NCBI GenBank assembly: GCA_035545855.1
Contig: DASZXK010000108.1
Coordinates: 1-64,000, forward strand
Source of the DNA: DASZVB01 sp035545855
Lineage (GTDB): Bacteria; Myxococcota_A; Polyangia; Polyangiales; Polyangiaceae
Direction of reading: 5' to 3'
Length of the DNA: 64,000 bases
Shown piece after piece: positions 1 through 10,381 of the stretch (within the stretch, counting starts at the first letter, position 1; every line of letters begins with the position of its first letter). The notes below the pieces were generated by a model. The model was not told the DNA's origin. It saw only the letters and a list, made by a program, of their open reading frames with translations, and ran no database searches. A program made the position numbers and the translations under genes.

Positions 1-34
1 GGGCAGCCCCTCTCGAAATACGCTCGACTCGGGA

Positions 35-466
35 CTAGTACGGTTCTTCGAATCGCTCGCGGCCGCGGAGCTCGTGCCGAGGCCGGAAGTACGAGGCTCC
101 GTTTCCGGGCCGGAGCGGGTTCCGCCGGACCGCGCGGAATAGAAGGGCGAGCGGCGACAGAACGACGAAGTACGCGACGCCCAGGATCAGCGTGCCGTTG
201 ATCCGGCCGAGGACGGACGCGAACGTCAGCCATCCGCGCTCCACCGCCAGGGCGGCGCGAGGCGTCGCGAGCGCGAGGAGGACGAGCCCGCACGCGGCGC
301 CGACGAGCACCGCGGAAGTCTCCGGGTGACGGCGGAAGCGAGCGACGAGCCCGAGGAGCGCGAACGCCGCGCCGAGCACGGCTGCGAACCGGAGCGCGCG
401 GACGCGCTCGCTCCGATCGTCCCGACGGCGTCCGGGCAGCGTCACCTCCGGCTCAATCGAGCTCAT
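35..466 (-). CDS. SxtJ-like small membrane protein
   Basis: A 143-residue integral membrane protein with three likely membrane segments, near residues 24-43, 50-70 and 90-112. The tail (VLSPLALLFR, then NPL and a SYF/RPR pattern) matches the SxtJ family, small membrane proteins of unknown function that regularly sit beside carbamoyltransferases in surface-polysaccharide and toxin loci. It starts with ATG and overlaps the end of the carbamoyltransferase gene by 14 bases, so the two are co-transcribed and probably act together at the membrane. The role is inferred from context. The 34 bases beyond its stop contain a GAGAGGGG-like ribosome site, so another gene of this unit probably begins just outside the window. 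Confidence 0.72.
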   Translation of the reverse strand: MSSIEPEVTLPGRRRDDRSERVRALRFAAVLGAAFALLGLVARFRRHPETSAVLVGAACGLVLLALATPRAALAVERGWLTFASVLGRINGTLILGVAYFVVLSPLALLFRAVRRNPLRPGNGASYFRPRHELRGRERFEEPY

Positions 467-2282
467 GCCGCCTCCGCCAGTCCTCCGTCTCCCGGAACGA
501 CGGCTGCGCCGCGCGGTGGAAGAGTCGATCTCCGACGACGAGTGCGTCGATCTCGGTACGCATGAAGCAGCGGTATCCGTCCGCCGGCGTGCAGACGATG
601 GGCTCGCCGCGCACGTTGAAGGACGTGTTCACGAGCACCGGGCACCCGGTGCGATCCCGGAACGCGGAGAGCAGCGCGTGGAAGGCCGGATTCTCGGCTT
701 CCGACACCGTCTGGATCCGCGCCGAGCCGTCCACGTGCGTGACCGCGGGGATCGTGGACCGTGGCTCGCGCTGGCGATCGAGGCCGGTGCGCGCCTCGCG
801 TGGCGCGATCCGGTGCTTCTCGGCGACGTTCGCGACGAGGAGCATGTACGGAGAATCCTGATTCAGCTCGAACCAGTCACCCACCTCGCTCCGGAGAACC
901 GCGGGCGCGAAGGGCCGGAAGCTCTCGCGGAACTTGATCTTCAGATTCATCACCGACTGCATGCTCGGCGACCGCGGGTCTCCGAGGATGGACCGCGCGC
1001 CGAGCGCCCGAGGTCCGAACTCCATGCGTCCCTGGAACCAGCCGACGACCTTCTCCTCCGCGAGGAGCCCCGCGACGACGCCGGGGAGCTCGGACTCGGG
1101 GATCCGCTCCGACACGGCGCCGAACGGCGCGAGCGACGCCTCGACCGCGTCGCCGTCGAAGGAAGGGCCGAGGAACGCGCCGTGCATGGAGTCCTTGCCG
1201 GCGCGCGGTGCTCGTTCGTTGCCGAGATACCCGTGCCAGACGGAGAGCGCCGCGCCCACGGCGCCGCCCGCGTCCCCCGCCGCCGGCTGGATCCAGATCC
1301 GTTCGAACGGTCCCTCGCGTAGGAGGCGACCGTTCGCGACGCAGTTCAGCGCGACGCCGCCGGCGAGGCACAGGTGCTTCGAGCCGGTCTTCCGGTGGAG
1401 CGTGCGGGCGAGCCGGAGGAGCACTTCTTCCGTGACCACCTGGATGGACGCAGCGAGGTCGAGCTCGCGCGGTCCGAGTGGAGACTCGGGCGCCCGCGCC
1501 CGTCCGCCGAACAGCTCTTCGAAGGCGCGCCCGACCATCCGCGAGCCGGCGAGGAATTCGAACCTGTCGACGTCGAGCTGGAAGCTCCCGTCGTCCTTCA
1601 GGTCGATGAGCTCTCGACGGATCAGGTCCGCGTAGCGTGGCTCTCCGTACGGCGCGAGCCCCATCAACTTGTATTCTCCCGAGTTCACCTTGAACCCGCA
1701 GAACTGGGTGAACGCGGAGTACAGGAGGCCGAGCGAGTGAGGAAACCGGATCTCGTCCGACAGCTCGAGCGACTTTCCCGAACCGCGCCCGAGCGTCGTC
1801 GTCGCCCATTCGCCGACGCCGTCCACGGTGAGAACGGCGGCTTCGTCGAACGGCGAGGGGAAGAATGCGCTCGCGGCGTGGCTCTCGTGGTGCTCCGAGA
1901 AGAGGACCTTCCCGCCCCAGCCCAGGTTTTCCTTCAGCAGATCCCCCGTCCAGAGCTTGTGCTTGAGCCACGGCGGCATGGCGCGGAGGAAGGAAGGAAA
2001 GGACCTCGGCGCCGTCCAGAGCATCGTGTCCACGAGGCGCTCGAACTTCACGAACGGCTTGTCGTAGAAGACGACGTGATCCACGTCCGACATGCCGATC
2101 CCCGCTTCCGCGAGGCAGTAGCGCACGGCTGACAGCGGGAGAGCCGCGTCGTGGCGGACGCGGGTGAATCGCTCCTCCTGGGCCGCGGCGCAGATCTCCC
2201 CATCGCGGAGCAGACAGGCCGCGCTGTCGTGGTAGAGCGCCGAGAGGCCGAGGACGTACGTCGACAAGGCTCGTCGAACCAT
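453..2282 (-). CDS. NodU/CmcH-family carbamoyltransferase
   Basis: A 609-residue enzyme, full length for the family, that transfers the carbamoyl group of carbamoyl phosphate to a hydroxyl of a sugar or small molecule, through a carbamoyl-adenylate. The N-terminal Kae1-like ASKHA domain shows LGLSALYHDSAACLL at the start, the metal-binding HHESHAASA segment and VDGVGEW. The C-terminal carbamoyltransferase domain shows GVALNCVANG, FGPRALGARSIL and FRPFAPAV. The ATG at 2282 was chosen because the conserved fold starts about ten residues later; the open frame runs on upstream but reads as antisense of the next gene. It is divergent from a membrane protein gene only 33 bases away and is followed by the SxtJ-like gene. 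The acceptor is unknown; context suggests a glycan. Confidence 0.92.
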   Translation of the reverse strand: MVRRALSTYVLGLSALYHDSAACLLRDGEICAAAQEERFTRVRHDAALPLSAVRYCLAEAGIGMSDVDHVVFYDKPFVKFERLVDTMLWTAPRSFPSFLRAMPPWLKHKLWTGDLLKENLGWGGKVLFSEHHESHAASAFFPSPFDEAAVLTVDGVGEWATTTLGRGSGKSLELSDEIRFPHSLGLLYSAFTQFCGFKVNSGEYKLMGLAPYGEPRYADLIRRELIDLKDDGSFQLDVDRFEFLAGSRMVGRAFEELFGGRARAPESPLGPRELDLAASIQVVTEEVLLRLARTLHRKTGSKHLCLAGGVALNCVANGRLLREGPFERIWIQPAAGDAGGAVGAALSVWHGYLGNERAPRAGKDSMHGAFLGPSFDGDAVEASLAPFGAVSERIPESELPGVVAGLLAEEKVVGWFQGRMEFGPRALGARSILGDPRSPSMQSVMNLKIKFRESFRPFAPAVLRSEVGDWFELNQDSPYMLLVANVAEKHRIAPREARTGLDRQREPRSTIPAVTHVDGSARIQTVSEAENPAFHALLSAFRDRTGCPVLVNTSFNVRGEPIVCTPADGYRCFMRTEIDALVVGDRLFHRAAQPSFRETEDWRRRHELD

Positions 2283-2315
2283 GCCATCGTTTTCGACACG
2301 CCTCAAAGGGCCGGG

Positions 2316-3992
2316 ATGACAGAGAACAAGGCTCCTTCCGTCCCGCCCCTCGTCTCGCGAGCGCTCGCGTTCCTCCGGAGCCCCGTTCACGCCGCGCTCG
2401 TCGCGGTCTGGCTCTTCTTGCTCGCCGCGAGCGTGACCGTCCCGGTCGACCGGAAGGGCGATGGATCCGAGTACATCCTCGCGACGGAGAGCCTCCTCTA
2501 CGACCAGGATCTCGCGATCCACAACACCGTCGACATCTTCCGTCACCTCGAGCGGCGCCCCCACGGCATGGACACGCCGGCGGGGCTCACGCGAATGCAA
2601 GGGACGGACGGCGTGGAGCGCTACGGGCTCCACTCCTTCTACTACCCGCTCCTCGCGCTGCCGTTCTACGCCGCGTTCGGCTACGCCGGCTTCCAGATCC
2701 TGAACGCCGCCGCGGTCGCGCTGATGGTCACGCTCGTCTGGTCGCACGCTGCCCGCAGCGTGAGCGAAGGAGCCGCGCTCGCGTTCGCCGCGGGCGCGAC
2801 GTTCCTGTCCGCGGCCTGGTCCTACGTGTTCTGGACGCAGGCGGACGCCGTCTATCCGGCGCTCGTCGCGCTGTTCCTGCACCAGTGGTTCGCGGGGAAA
2901 CCGCTCCGCGCGTCGCTCGCGGCAGGCCCCCTCGTCGCCGCTCAACCGGCGCTCGGCCTGGTGGTGCTGCCGATGTTCGTCGAGCTCGTCCACCGGCGGA
3001 AATTCGCGCGGGCCGCCGGAGGCGCGCTCGTCGTCGGAGCGTTCGTCGCTGCGCAGTTCGCCTACAACGTCGTGAAGCTCGGGACGCTCCTTCCCATGAA
3101 CAAGATGGGGCTCGCGTCCCTCTCGAACCTCTCCGAGCCGCTCTTCGTGCGCCTCGTGTTCGATCCGAGCCTGGGCCTTCTGTGGTTTTACCCCGCGGTC
3201 GTCTACTGCCTCCTCTCCATGCGGAGCACCGCGCGATCCTGGGCGCTCGTCGGAGCGGCGTTCGGTACGCTCTTCGTGATGACGGGCGTCCACACCTTCT
3301 ATTCGCACCAGGTCGGCAGTCGCTACGCGAACTGGGTCTTCCCGATCTTCCTCTTCGTGGCGTCGTCGCCGTCGCTCGAACGGACGGGGGAGAAGCTCGC
3401 GGCGGCTTTCGCCGTGGTCGTCGGCGCCGGGCTCGCGCTCGACCCCGTCGGCAATTCGCGGGACATGGACGTTCGGCACAAGACGTTCTTGCCCTACCGG
3501 ATCGCGACTGCTCTCTCGCTCCAGGTCGATAACCCCGAGGTGTTCCAGTCGAGCTCGGACAGGCTGGTGGAGGGGCGCGTCTACACGCGCAACGTGACGC
3601 GCGATCGGTGGACCCTCGGCGGCGAGCGGGCGGAGTTCCTGCTGCGGGGGACGCACGCGGGGGACCTCGTGTTCTACGTTCGCACCTGGCCGAAGACGGA
3701 GCGGCAGCGTGTCGTCGTCGATTTCGAGAACGGAAGACGGCGGGAATTCTCGCTGGAGCCCGGACAGGCAGCCCGCATCGAGCTCGTGCTCCAGCCGGCG
3801 GAGGTCCCGAACTACGACCGCTGGCGTTCGAGCTACACGCTCCTCTCGATCACGGCCGAGCCTTGGCTTCCGGCCGTCGAACTCCAGGGGAACCGACCCG
3901 AGGCGCACGACCTCCGCCGGCTCGGGATCCTCGTGGAGCGCATCCAGAACGGCGAGGACGTCCTCTTCGACGCGAGCCGTCCGGCGCGCTGA
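2316..3992 (+). CDS. Polytopic GT-C-like membrane protein
   Basis: A 558-residue protein with one membrane helix near residue 25, a loop with an acidic DGSEY motif, roughly nine further hydrophobic helices up to about residue 400, and a soluble beta-rich C-terminal domain of about 140 residues. The layout (acidic motif after the first helix, then a YGLHSFYYPL stretch) resembles GT-C lipid-linked-sugar glycosyltransferases, but no family is certain. The ATG at 2316 was chosen because AAAGGG lies about five bases before it and the frame upstream is antisense of the carbamoyltransferase. It converges on the ligase gene with only four bases between stops. It may glycosylate a surface polymer; that is inference. 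Confidence 0.7.
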   Translation: MTENKAPSVPPLVSRALAFLRSPVHAALVAVWLFLLAASVTVPVDRKGDGSEYILATESLLYDQDLAIHNTVDIFRHLERRPHGMDTPAGLTRMQGTDGVERYGLHSFYYPLLALPFYAAFGYAGFQILNAAAVALMVTLVWSHAARSVSEGAALAFAAGATFLSAAWSYVFWTQADAVYPALVALFLHQWFAGKPLRASLAAGPLVAAQPALGLVVLPMFVELVHRRKFARAAGGALVVGAFVAAQFAYNVVKLGTLLPMNKMGLASLSNLSEPLFVRLVFDPSLGLLWFYPAVVYCLLSMRSTARSWALVGAAFGTLFVMTGVHTFYSHQVGSRYANWVFPIFLFVASSPSLERTGEKLAAAFAVVVGAGLALDPVGNSRDMDVRHKTFLPYRIATALSLQVDNPEVFQSSSDRLVEGRVYTRNVTRDRWTLGGERAEFLLRGTHAGDLVFYVRTWPKTERQRVVVDFENGRRREFSLEPGQAARIELVLQPAEVPNYDRWRSSYTLLSITAEPWLPAVELQGNRPEAHDLRRLGILVERIQNGEDVLFDASRPAR

Positions 3993-3996
3993 CGGT

Positions 3997-5289
3997 TCAC
4001 GCCTCGGACGCCGCGCGGCGTCCGAGCCCGACGATCTTCCTGAGCTTGCCGCGCCGGGACAGCGGGATCTCCGGCACGCGCACCGTCGTCACGTCCACGC
4101 CTTCGCCCACGACGCTGCGGACGGCCGCCGCGACGCGGCCGTCCAGCCCCGCGTCCGCGTCGCGCTCGCACACCAGGCGGACCTCGATCGAGTCGCGGGT
4201 CTTCTGGAGCACGCGGTACTGGTGGAAGCCGCGAAGCTCCTCGATGCGGGGCGCGAGCGCGCGAGGTCCGATTCGACGGCCCGAGGGCAGCTCGAGGACG
4301 TCGTCCAGCCGCCCTTCCGTGAGCCGGAAGAGCCGGAGCTTCCTCCCGCACGGGCACGACTCCGAAAGGAACATGCCCGCGTCCCCGATGCGGTAGCGGA
4401 TGAGCGGCATGAGGTCGTTCGCGAGCCCGGTGACGACGAGCTCGCCCTCTTCTCCCGGCGCCGCGGCGCGATCCCCCGCGAGGATCTCGATGTGCACGCT
4501 GTCCGAATCCTCGTGAAGACCGACGTGGTGCTCGCAGTCCCATCCCATCCGGTTGAATTCCTGCGCGCCGTACTGGTCGTACACGGGGCAGCCGAGGACG
4601 CCCTCCAGGTAGACCCGCTGCTCGCGAGTCATGAGCTCGCCGTGACAGATGACGAGGCGCGGAGCGAGACGGTGCCTCGCCCTGTCCTTCTCCAGGACGC
4701 GCGCGACGAGGAGCATCGAGCTCGGGAAGTGATAGACGACGTCGGGCTGGAGCTGATCGAGCTCCCGGAGCTGTTCCTCCGGATCCGCGTGGACCGGGAG
4801 GAACGTCTTCTTCATGAGGCCGAGCTTTTCGTACGGCCGGAGCGGCTTCTCCTTCGACTCCCACCAGTAGTACGCGATCTCGTCCCACGGTCGGTAGCCG
4901 GCATTGAAGAGAGCGCGAGCGTAGACGGCGTCCAGGAAGTCGGCGGCGCGCGCGCCGTACGCGATGCGCATGAACTGGCCGGACGTCCCCGACGTCCGGA
5001 ACTGGACGTCGTCGGGCGCCGGCGCGCGGGACAGGACGTCGGCCAGGTTCGCGGACACGATCTCCTCCCGCGTGACGACGGGGAAGGCGGAAAGATCGGA
5101 CAGTGAACGCAGATCCTTCGCGCGGACGCCCGCGGCGCGAAACTTTTCCCGATAGAGCGGCACCTTCGCCTCGGCGAGGGCGAGCATCCGGCGGAGGCGA
5201 CGGAGCTTCTCGGCCTGGATCACGGGCTCGGGCAGCCACTGGAACGCGGCGCACGCGGCGAGGTACTCGAGCTTCCTGAACGTGCTCAT
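3997..5289 (-). CDS. PaaK/CapK-family adenylate-forming ligase
   Basis: A 430-residue member of the phenylacetate-CoA ligase/CapK branch of adenylate-forming enzymes, of normal length. The phosphate-binding loop reads FRTSGTSGQ. The YGAQEFNRMGWDCE segment matches the YGxTE region, and LIRYRIGDAG contains the conserved RYRxGD aspartate. A Cys pair (ESCPCGRK) in the tail is usual for the family. It should activate a carboxylic acid as its AMP ester and pass it to CoA or another acceptor; in polysaccharide loci CapK relatives lie beside acyl and amino-acid decorations. The ATG at 5289 opens the conserved N-terminus; the longer frame adds only low-complexity residues. It is the last gene of a minus-strand run from the kinase and radical SAM genes, 59 bases after the latter. 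Confidence 0.85.
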   Translation of the reverse strand: MSTFRKLEYLAACAAFQWLPEPVIQAEKLRRLRRMLALAEAKVPLYREKFRAAGVRAKDLRSLSDLSAFPVVTREEIVSANLADVLSRAPAPDDVQFRTSGTSGQFMRIAYGARAADFLDAVYARALFNAGYRPWDEIAYYWWESKEKPLRPYEKLGLMKKTFLPVHADPEEQLRELDQLQPDVVYHFPSSMLLVARVLEKDRARHRLAPRLVICHGELMTREQRVYLEGVLGCPVYDQYGAQEFNRMGWDCEHHVGLHEDSDSVHIEILAGDRAAAPGEEGELVVTGLANDLMPLIRYRIGDAGMFLSESCPCGRKLRLFRLTEGRLDDVLELPSGRRIGPRALAPRIEELRGFHQYRVLQKTRDSIEVRLVCERDADAGLDGRVAAAVRSVVGEGVDVTTVRVPEIPLSRRGKLRKIVGLGRRAASEA

Positions 5290-5348
5290 GCTTTCGTCCG
5301 CCGAGTCTCGCACGTCGCCCGCGAGCGAGGAAAGACGGCTCGGAAGGC

Positions 5349-7328
5349 TCAGGCGTCCGCGTCCACCGCGCCCTCGGAGCGCGCGCCCTTTCGGTTCCGT
5401 GTGCGCTCGAGGGCGATGAGCTCCGCGGCTTGCCCGCGCACGGCTTCCACCCCGCCCGGGGCCGTGGCGATCGGGTGCGCGTGGCTCGGCCACTCCCCGC
5501 GCCGGAACGTCTCCGCCGCGCCCCGGAGATCCCCGAACGCGCGCGCGTAGCTCACGGCGAGGAGCGATCGCGTGAGCGGCCCCACGGCCCCTTCTCGCTC
5601 GTGCCACCACTCCGAGTCGAGCGCCCGTTCGAGCGGCGCGCGCAGGCGTCGTACCGCCTTTCGAATGGTCGTTTCCTCGAAGTTCCTCGGAGCCGCCGGC
5701 AGATGCGGCAAGATTCGGTCACGGAGGTCCCGCAGCTCTCGGAGCTCCGCGGGACCGAGCTTCTTTCCCTCGAGCTCGCTCGAGAGGAACACCGCGACGG
5801 CGCGCTCGACGTCCTTCAGGAACCGATGGACCCACTGCCGGAGGGGCGCGGTCGCGAACCTCGGATCGGAGGTCGCGACGCGGAATGCGTACGGCGTGAT
5901 CAAGGACACCGGTGCGTTCCGGTTCCGGCTCGCCCGCACGTAGCATTCGAGCACCCGATCGCACGACCATTCCATGGGCCGGCTCGACGCGACGCCCTTC
6001 TCCGCGAGCGGCGCGAGGTCCTGAAACCGGAAGGGTTCCGCGTTGTAGACGAACACCGGGAGCTCTTCCGGGTGCGCGTCGTTCAGTCCGCTCACGAGCT
6101 CTCGCGTTCCGACTGCGCTCTCGGCCGTCTCGCCCGGAAAGCCGAAGATGCAGGAGACGTGGGCGCCGATGCCGTGCCGGGCGAGGGCTCGCATCGCCGG
6201 CGTCACCTGATCGAGCTTCGTCCCCTTCTTCATCTTCCGGAGGACGTCCGAGTCTCCGCTATCGAGCCCGATGAAGCACCAGCGCACGTTGGCGCGCGCC
6301 ATGAGCTCGACGGTCTCGTCGTCGAGATCCGGGAGCCGCGTGAACGCTCCGATGGGCAGCGGAGAGCCGCCGCGCCGGACGAGCGCGCGGAGCGTCTCGC
6401 GCCACTCGGGGACCGGGTAGCTCGCCGTCGCGTCCGTGAGGTAGAGCATCCCCTCGCCGAACCTCCCCATGGAGAGGATGCGCTCGGCCCGGAGCTCGGC
6501 CTTCTGCGGCTGATACTGCGTGAGCGTCGTGTACGTGCAGAACTGGCACCGGAAGAAGCAGCCGCGGAGCGTCTCGAGCTGGTACCAGAGGAGCTCGCGC
6601 GACGGATCCACGGGCGGTTCGATGCGCCGCGACAGGTTCCAGTCGGGGACGGGAATGGACTCCAGCGGAAGCTTCGGCGCCGGCCCCGTGGAGCGGAGCG
6701 TGCCGCCTTTCGCCCGGAGGTAGAGCCCCGGGATCGAGTCGAGGGGGACGCGGTCTCGCACGCGGCGCGCGATCTCCGGCAAGCGCTCCTCCCCTTCGCC
6801 GACGCAGAAGACGTCCGCGTCGAGGGAGAGGTACGTCGAGGCGGACGTCGCGTACGCGGCGCCGCCGATGACGATCGTCGACTCGGGAAACGCGCGACGA
6901 AGCAGCGCGCAGAAGGGCACGAACCAGCCGATGTCCACGCCGTACGTCGTCGACACGGCGACGACCCGGGGGCGCTCTGCCCGGAACCGCTCGAGCGCGA
7001 GCCGCCACGCGCGATAGTCGTGGTCCGGCGGATCGAACGCGCGCCAGGAAAGCCCGGCGCGCTCGAGCGAATCCGCGAGGGAGATCGCCGTCAGCGTCCG
7101 GTGCGCGCGGCCCCGGATCTGCTGGCCGTCGAAGACGGGGCCGGCTCCCTGGTGCCGGAAACCGACGGGGCGCCCGAGATACTCGGAGAGCTCGGTCCGC
7201 GCTCGTTCGAGGGGACGGTAGATGCGCGCCGTCACCGTCCGGCGAGTGAACGCGTCGATCCAGAGGCCCTCGTTCGAGGACATCGGGACGAGGAGGAGGA
7301 CGTCGAGCACTGCCTGCGAGCGTGACAA
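5349..7328 (-). CDS. Cobalamin-domain radical SAM protein
   Basis: A 659-residue protein. Residues about 90-200 form a Rossmann-like B12-binding-type domain (VVAVSTTYG, IVIGGAAY, FCVGEGE), and the radical SAM core follows, with the 4Fe-4S motif CFFRCQFC near residue 257 and a GFPGET glycine-rich strand. An extended helical tail of about 200 residues is not assigned. The usual DxHxxG base-off cobalamin motif is not visible, so B12 binding is uncertain. Such enzymes carry out methyl transfer or rearrangement on unreactive carbons. The gene starts eight bases after the kinase stop and is followed by the CapK-like ligase, so the three are probably one transcript. The substrate is unknown. Confidence 0.85.
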   Translation of the reverse strand: MSRSQAVLDVLLLVPMSSNEGLWIDAFTRRTVTARIYRPLERARTELSEYLGRPVGFRHQGAGPVFDGQQIRGRAHRTLTAISLADSLERAGLSWRAFDPPDHDYRAWRLALERFRAERPRVVAVSTTYGVDIGWFVPFCALLRRAFPESTIVIGGAAYATSASTYLSLDADVFCVGEGEERLPEIARRVRDRVPLDSIPGLYLRAKGGTLRSTGPAPKLPLESIPVPDWNLSRRIEPPVDPSRELLWYQLETLRGCFFRCQFCTYTTLTQYQPQKAELRAERILSMGRFGEGMLYLTDATASYPVPEWRETLRALVRRGGSPLPIGAFTRLPDLDDETVELMARANVRWCFIGLDSGDSDVLRKMKKGTKLDQVTPAMRALARHGIGAHVSCIFGFPGETAESAVGTRELVSGLNDAHPEELPVFVYNAEPFRFQDLAPLAEKGVASSRPMEWSCDRVLECYVRASRNRNAPVSLITPYAFRVATSDPRFATAPLRQWVHRFLKDVERAVAVFLSSELEGKKLGPAELRELRDLRDRILPHLPAAPRNFEETTIRKAVRRLRAPLERALDSEWWHEREGAVGPLTRSLLAVSYARAFGDLRGAAETFRRGEWPSHAHPIATAPGGVEAVRGQAAELIALERTRNRKGARSEGAVDADA

Positions 7329-7336
7329 CGGGGACG

Positions 7337-8770
<1,434 letters not shown>

Positions 8771-8840
8771 GTGCGAGCCGCTCCCCGAGGGTAACGCAAT
8801 CACCCGGGGCTCGCCACGTCGCGACCGCGGCGGGTCCGGC

Positions 8841-10322
8841 TCAGTCGCCGGTGCAGCGCCCGACCGTGCAGGAAACTAGACGGTCCTCCACGATCTCGAA
8901 GCGACGAGAGTTTACGTCGAGCGCGACTGGCCGCTTCGCGGAGTAGGTGACGAAGTCGATCTCGAGCGGCTCGTCCAGACGTGGGTCGCGAACCCACACC
9001 GCGGAAAAGCTGCGACCCGGCACGAAAACCGGCAGGAAGTCCGCGAGCATGAACGGGTAGTCGGGGTGAATGCGACCCGTGGGTAGTCCGTGGAGCTCGA
9101 GCGAGACCGGAGCCGGCCCCGCGGGGAGGGCCGCCCGGAGGCCTGCACGAATGGAGCGTAGCGTGGCGAACGCGTGGGCGTCGGCCGCGTCCCTCGCCCG
9201 GATCCTCGCCGCGGCGAGCACCCAGAGCGAGACCAGCGCGCACATCCCCGCCCAGCGTGAAAACGCGCCCTCCCGGGACGGCGGCCCCCGCTCGGCGAGG
9301 GCGGCCACGGCCGCGCCGAGCGCGAGCCCGAGGAACGGCGACGCCGAGTACGCGTAGAACGGCGCCGTGTATTCGATCGTCGCGTACGGAAGCGCGAGGA
9401 GGAGTCCTTCCGCCATCCCGAAGACCGTGACGGCGCGAAGTCCGGGCGAGAGCGCCCCCGACAGGAGGAACAGGACGAACGGGAGCGCGAAGGCCGGAGG
9501 GACGAATGCGATGCGCGTGACGAGATGCGCGACGTTGTCGAGCACGTGCACCGGAGAGAAGGTGATCGTGTATCGCTCGGCGGCGGCGGCATCGAGAGCC
9601 TCCGAGCGAACGAGGAGCGCCGTCGCCTCGTGCGCGAGCCTCGGCAGGGACAGCGCGATCGAAAGGCCGCACACGCCGAGGAGCGCACGGATCGAAGCGC
9701 CGCGCGGCGGGCGCAGGGCGGCCGGACCGATCGCGAGGCTCGCCTCCAGGACGACCGGCGTGAGCGTCGCCACGGGCCCCGATTCCTGCGTGAGCGTCGC
9801 GACGAACGCCCAGAAGAGGACGAGCGCGGCCCGGCGCAGCGTCGGCCGACGCCGGTATCCGAGGTACGACAGCGCGAGGAGGACCGCGCACACGCCGAGG
9901 CTCACGTGCTGCACGATCGCGAAGTCGCCGATGTCCGCGCTCGCGCCACCGACGCCGAACGCGAACGCCGCGAGGGCCCCGACTCGCGGCGTCTCGGGGG
10001 CGAGCCGGACACCGAGCACGAGCACCAGCGTCGTGAGGGAGAGATGCACGGCGATCATCGTGGCCGCGTACCCCGGGAACCAGGGCCCGAAGAGCGCCCA
10101 CAAGAGCTTCACGAAGGCGTAGCCGAGGACGTGGGGGCGCTCGCCGAGGCTCCCGGAGAAGAAGAGTCGGCTCCGTCCGAGGATGTCCAGGAACGTCCAA
10201 CCGGCCACCTTGTGGAGCGCCACGGTCTCGTCCCGGACGAAGTACCGGAAGAGGTGCGTGCCGTGCGCGACCGCCGTCGCGGCGAGCAGGGGCAAGACGA
10301 AGCGCCGGGCAGCTCGTTCCAT
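8841..10322 (-). CDS. Polytopic membrane protein, GT-C-like
   Basis: A 493-residue protein with about nine or ten hydrophobic helices and a soluble C-terminal domain of about 110 residues. The first loop has the acidic RYFVRDE motif expected near the active site of GT-C enzymes, followed by RPHVLGYAFVKLLW. No named family is assigned. The ATG at 10322 is chosen because a TACTCT -10 hexamer ends 11 bases upstream on this strand and the open frame beyond it is compositionally antisense. It is divergent from the acyltransferase pair. The kinase gene follows on the same strand after 70 bases. Confidence 0.68.
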   Translation of the reverse strand: MERAARRFVLPLLAATAVAHGTHLFRYFVRDETVALHKVAGWTFLDILGRSRLFFSGSLGERPHVLGYAFVKLLWALFGPWFPGYAATMIAVHLSLTTLVLVLGVRLAPETPRVGALAAFAFGVGGASADIGDFAIVQHVSLGVCAVLLALSYLGYRRRPTLRRAALVLFWAFVATLTQESGPVATLTPVVLEASLAIGPAALRPPRGASIRALLGVCGLSIALSLPRLAHEATALLVRSEALDAAAAERYTITFSPVHVLDNVAHLVTRIAFVPPAFALPFVLFLLSGALSPGLRAVTVFGMAEGLLLALPYATIEYTAPFYAYSASPFLGLALGAAVAALAERGPPSREGAFSRWAGMCALVSLWVLAAARIRARDAADAHAFATLRSIRAGLRAALPAGPAPVSLELHGLPTGRIHPDYPFMLADFLPVFVPGRSFSAVWVRDPRLDEPLEIDFVTYSAKRPVALDVNSRRFEIVEDRLVSCTVGRCTGD

Positions 10323-10333
10323 GCCGTCCGGCG

Positions 10334-10339
10334 AGAGTA
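10334..10339 (-). promoter_or_regulatory. Candidate -10 (TACTCT) of the 8841-10322 gene
   Basis: On the minus strand the hexamer TACTCT lies 11 bases before the ATG at 10322. It stands out in a GC-rich divergent gap and fits the TAnnnT pattern seen before many other genes here. No clear -35 box is visible. Confidence 0.4.
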
Positions 10340-10364
10340 CCCGCCCGGCGCGGGCGTCGTCGGG

Positions 10365-10373
10365 TGATATGCT
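10365..10373 (+). promoter_or_regulatory. Extended -10 element (TGATATGCT)
   Basis: An extended -10 of the form TGnTATnnT ends 8 bases before the GTG at 10382. The expected transcription start is at or within a base or two of that GTG, which would give a leaderless mRNA and which decides the start chosen for the downstream gene. Confidence 0.5.
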
Positions 10374-10381
10374 GTTCGGAC

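Noticed and set aside
453..3908. A 1151-residue open frame on the minus strand upstream of the carbamoyltransferase
   Set aside because: The upstream half is Arg/Glu-rich antisense of the membrane protein gene at 2316-3992; the conserved fold begins at 2282.
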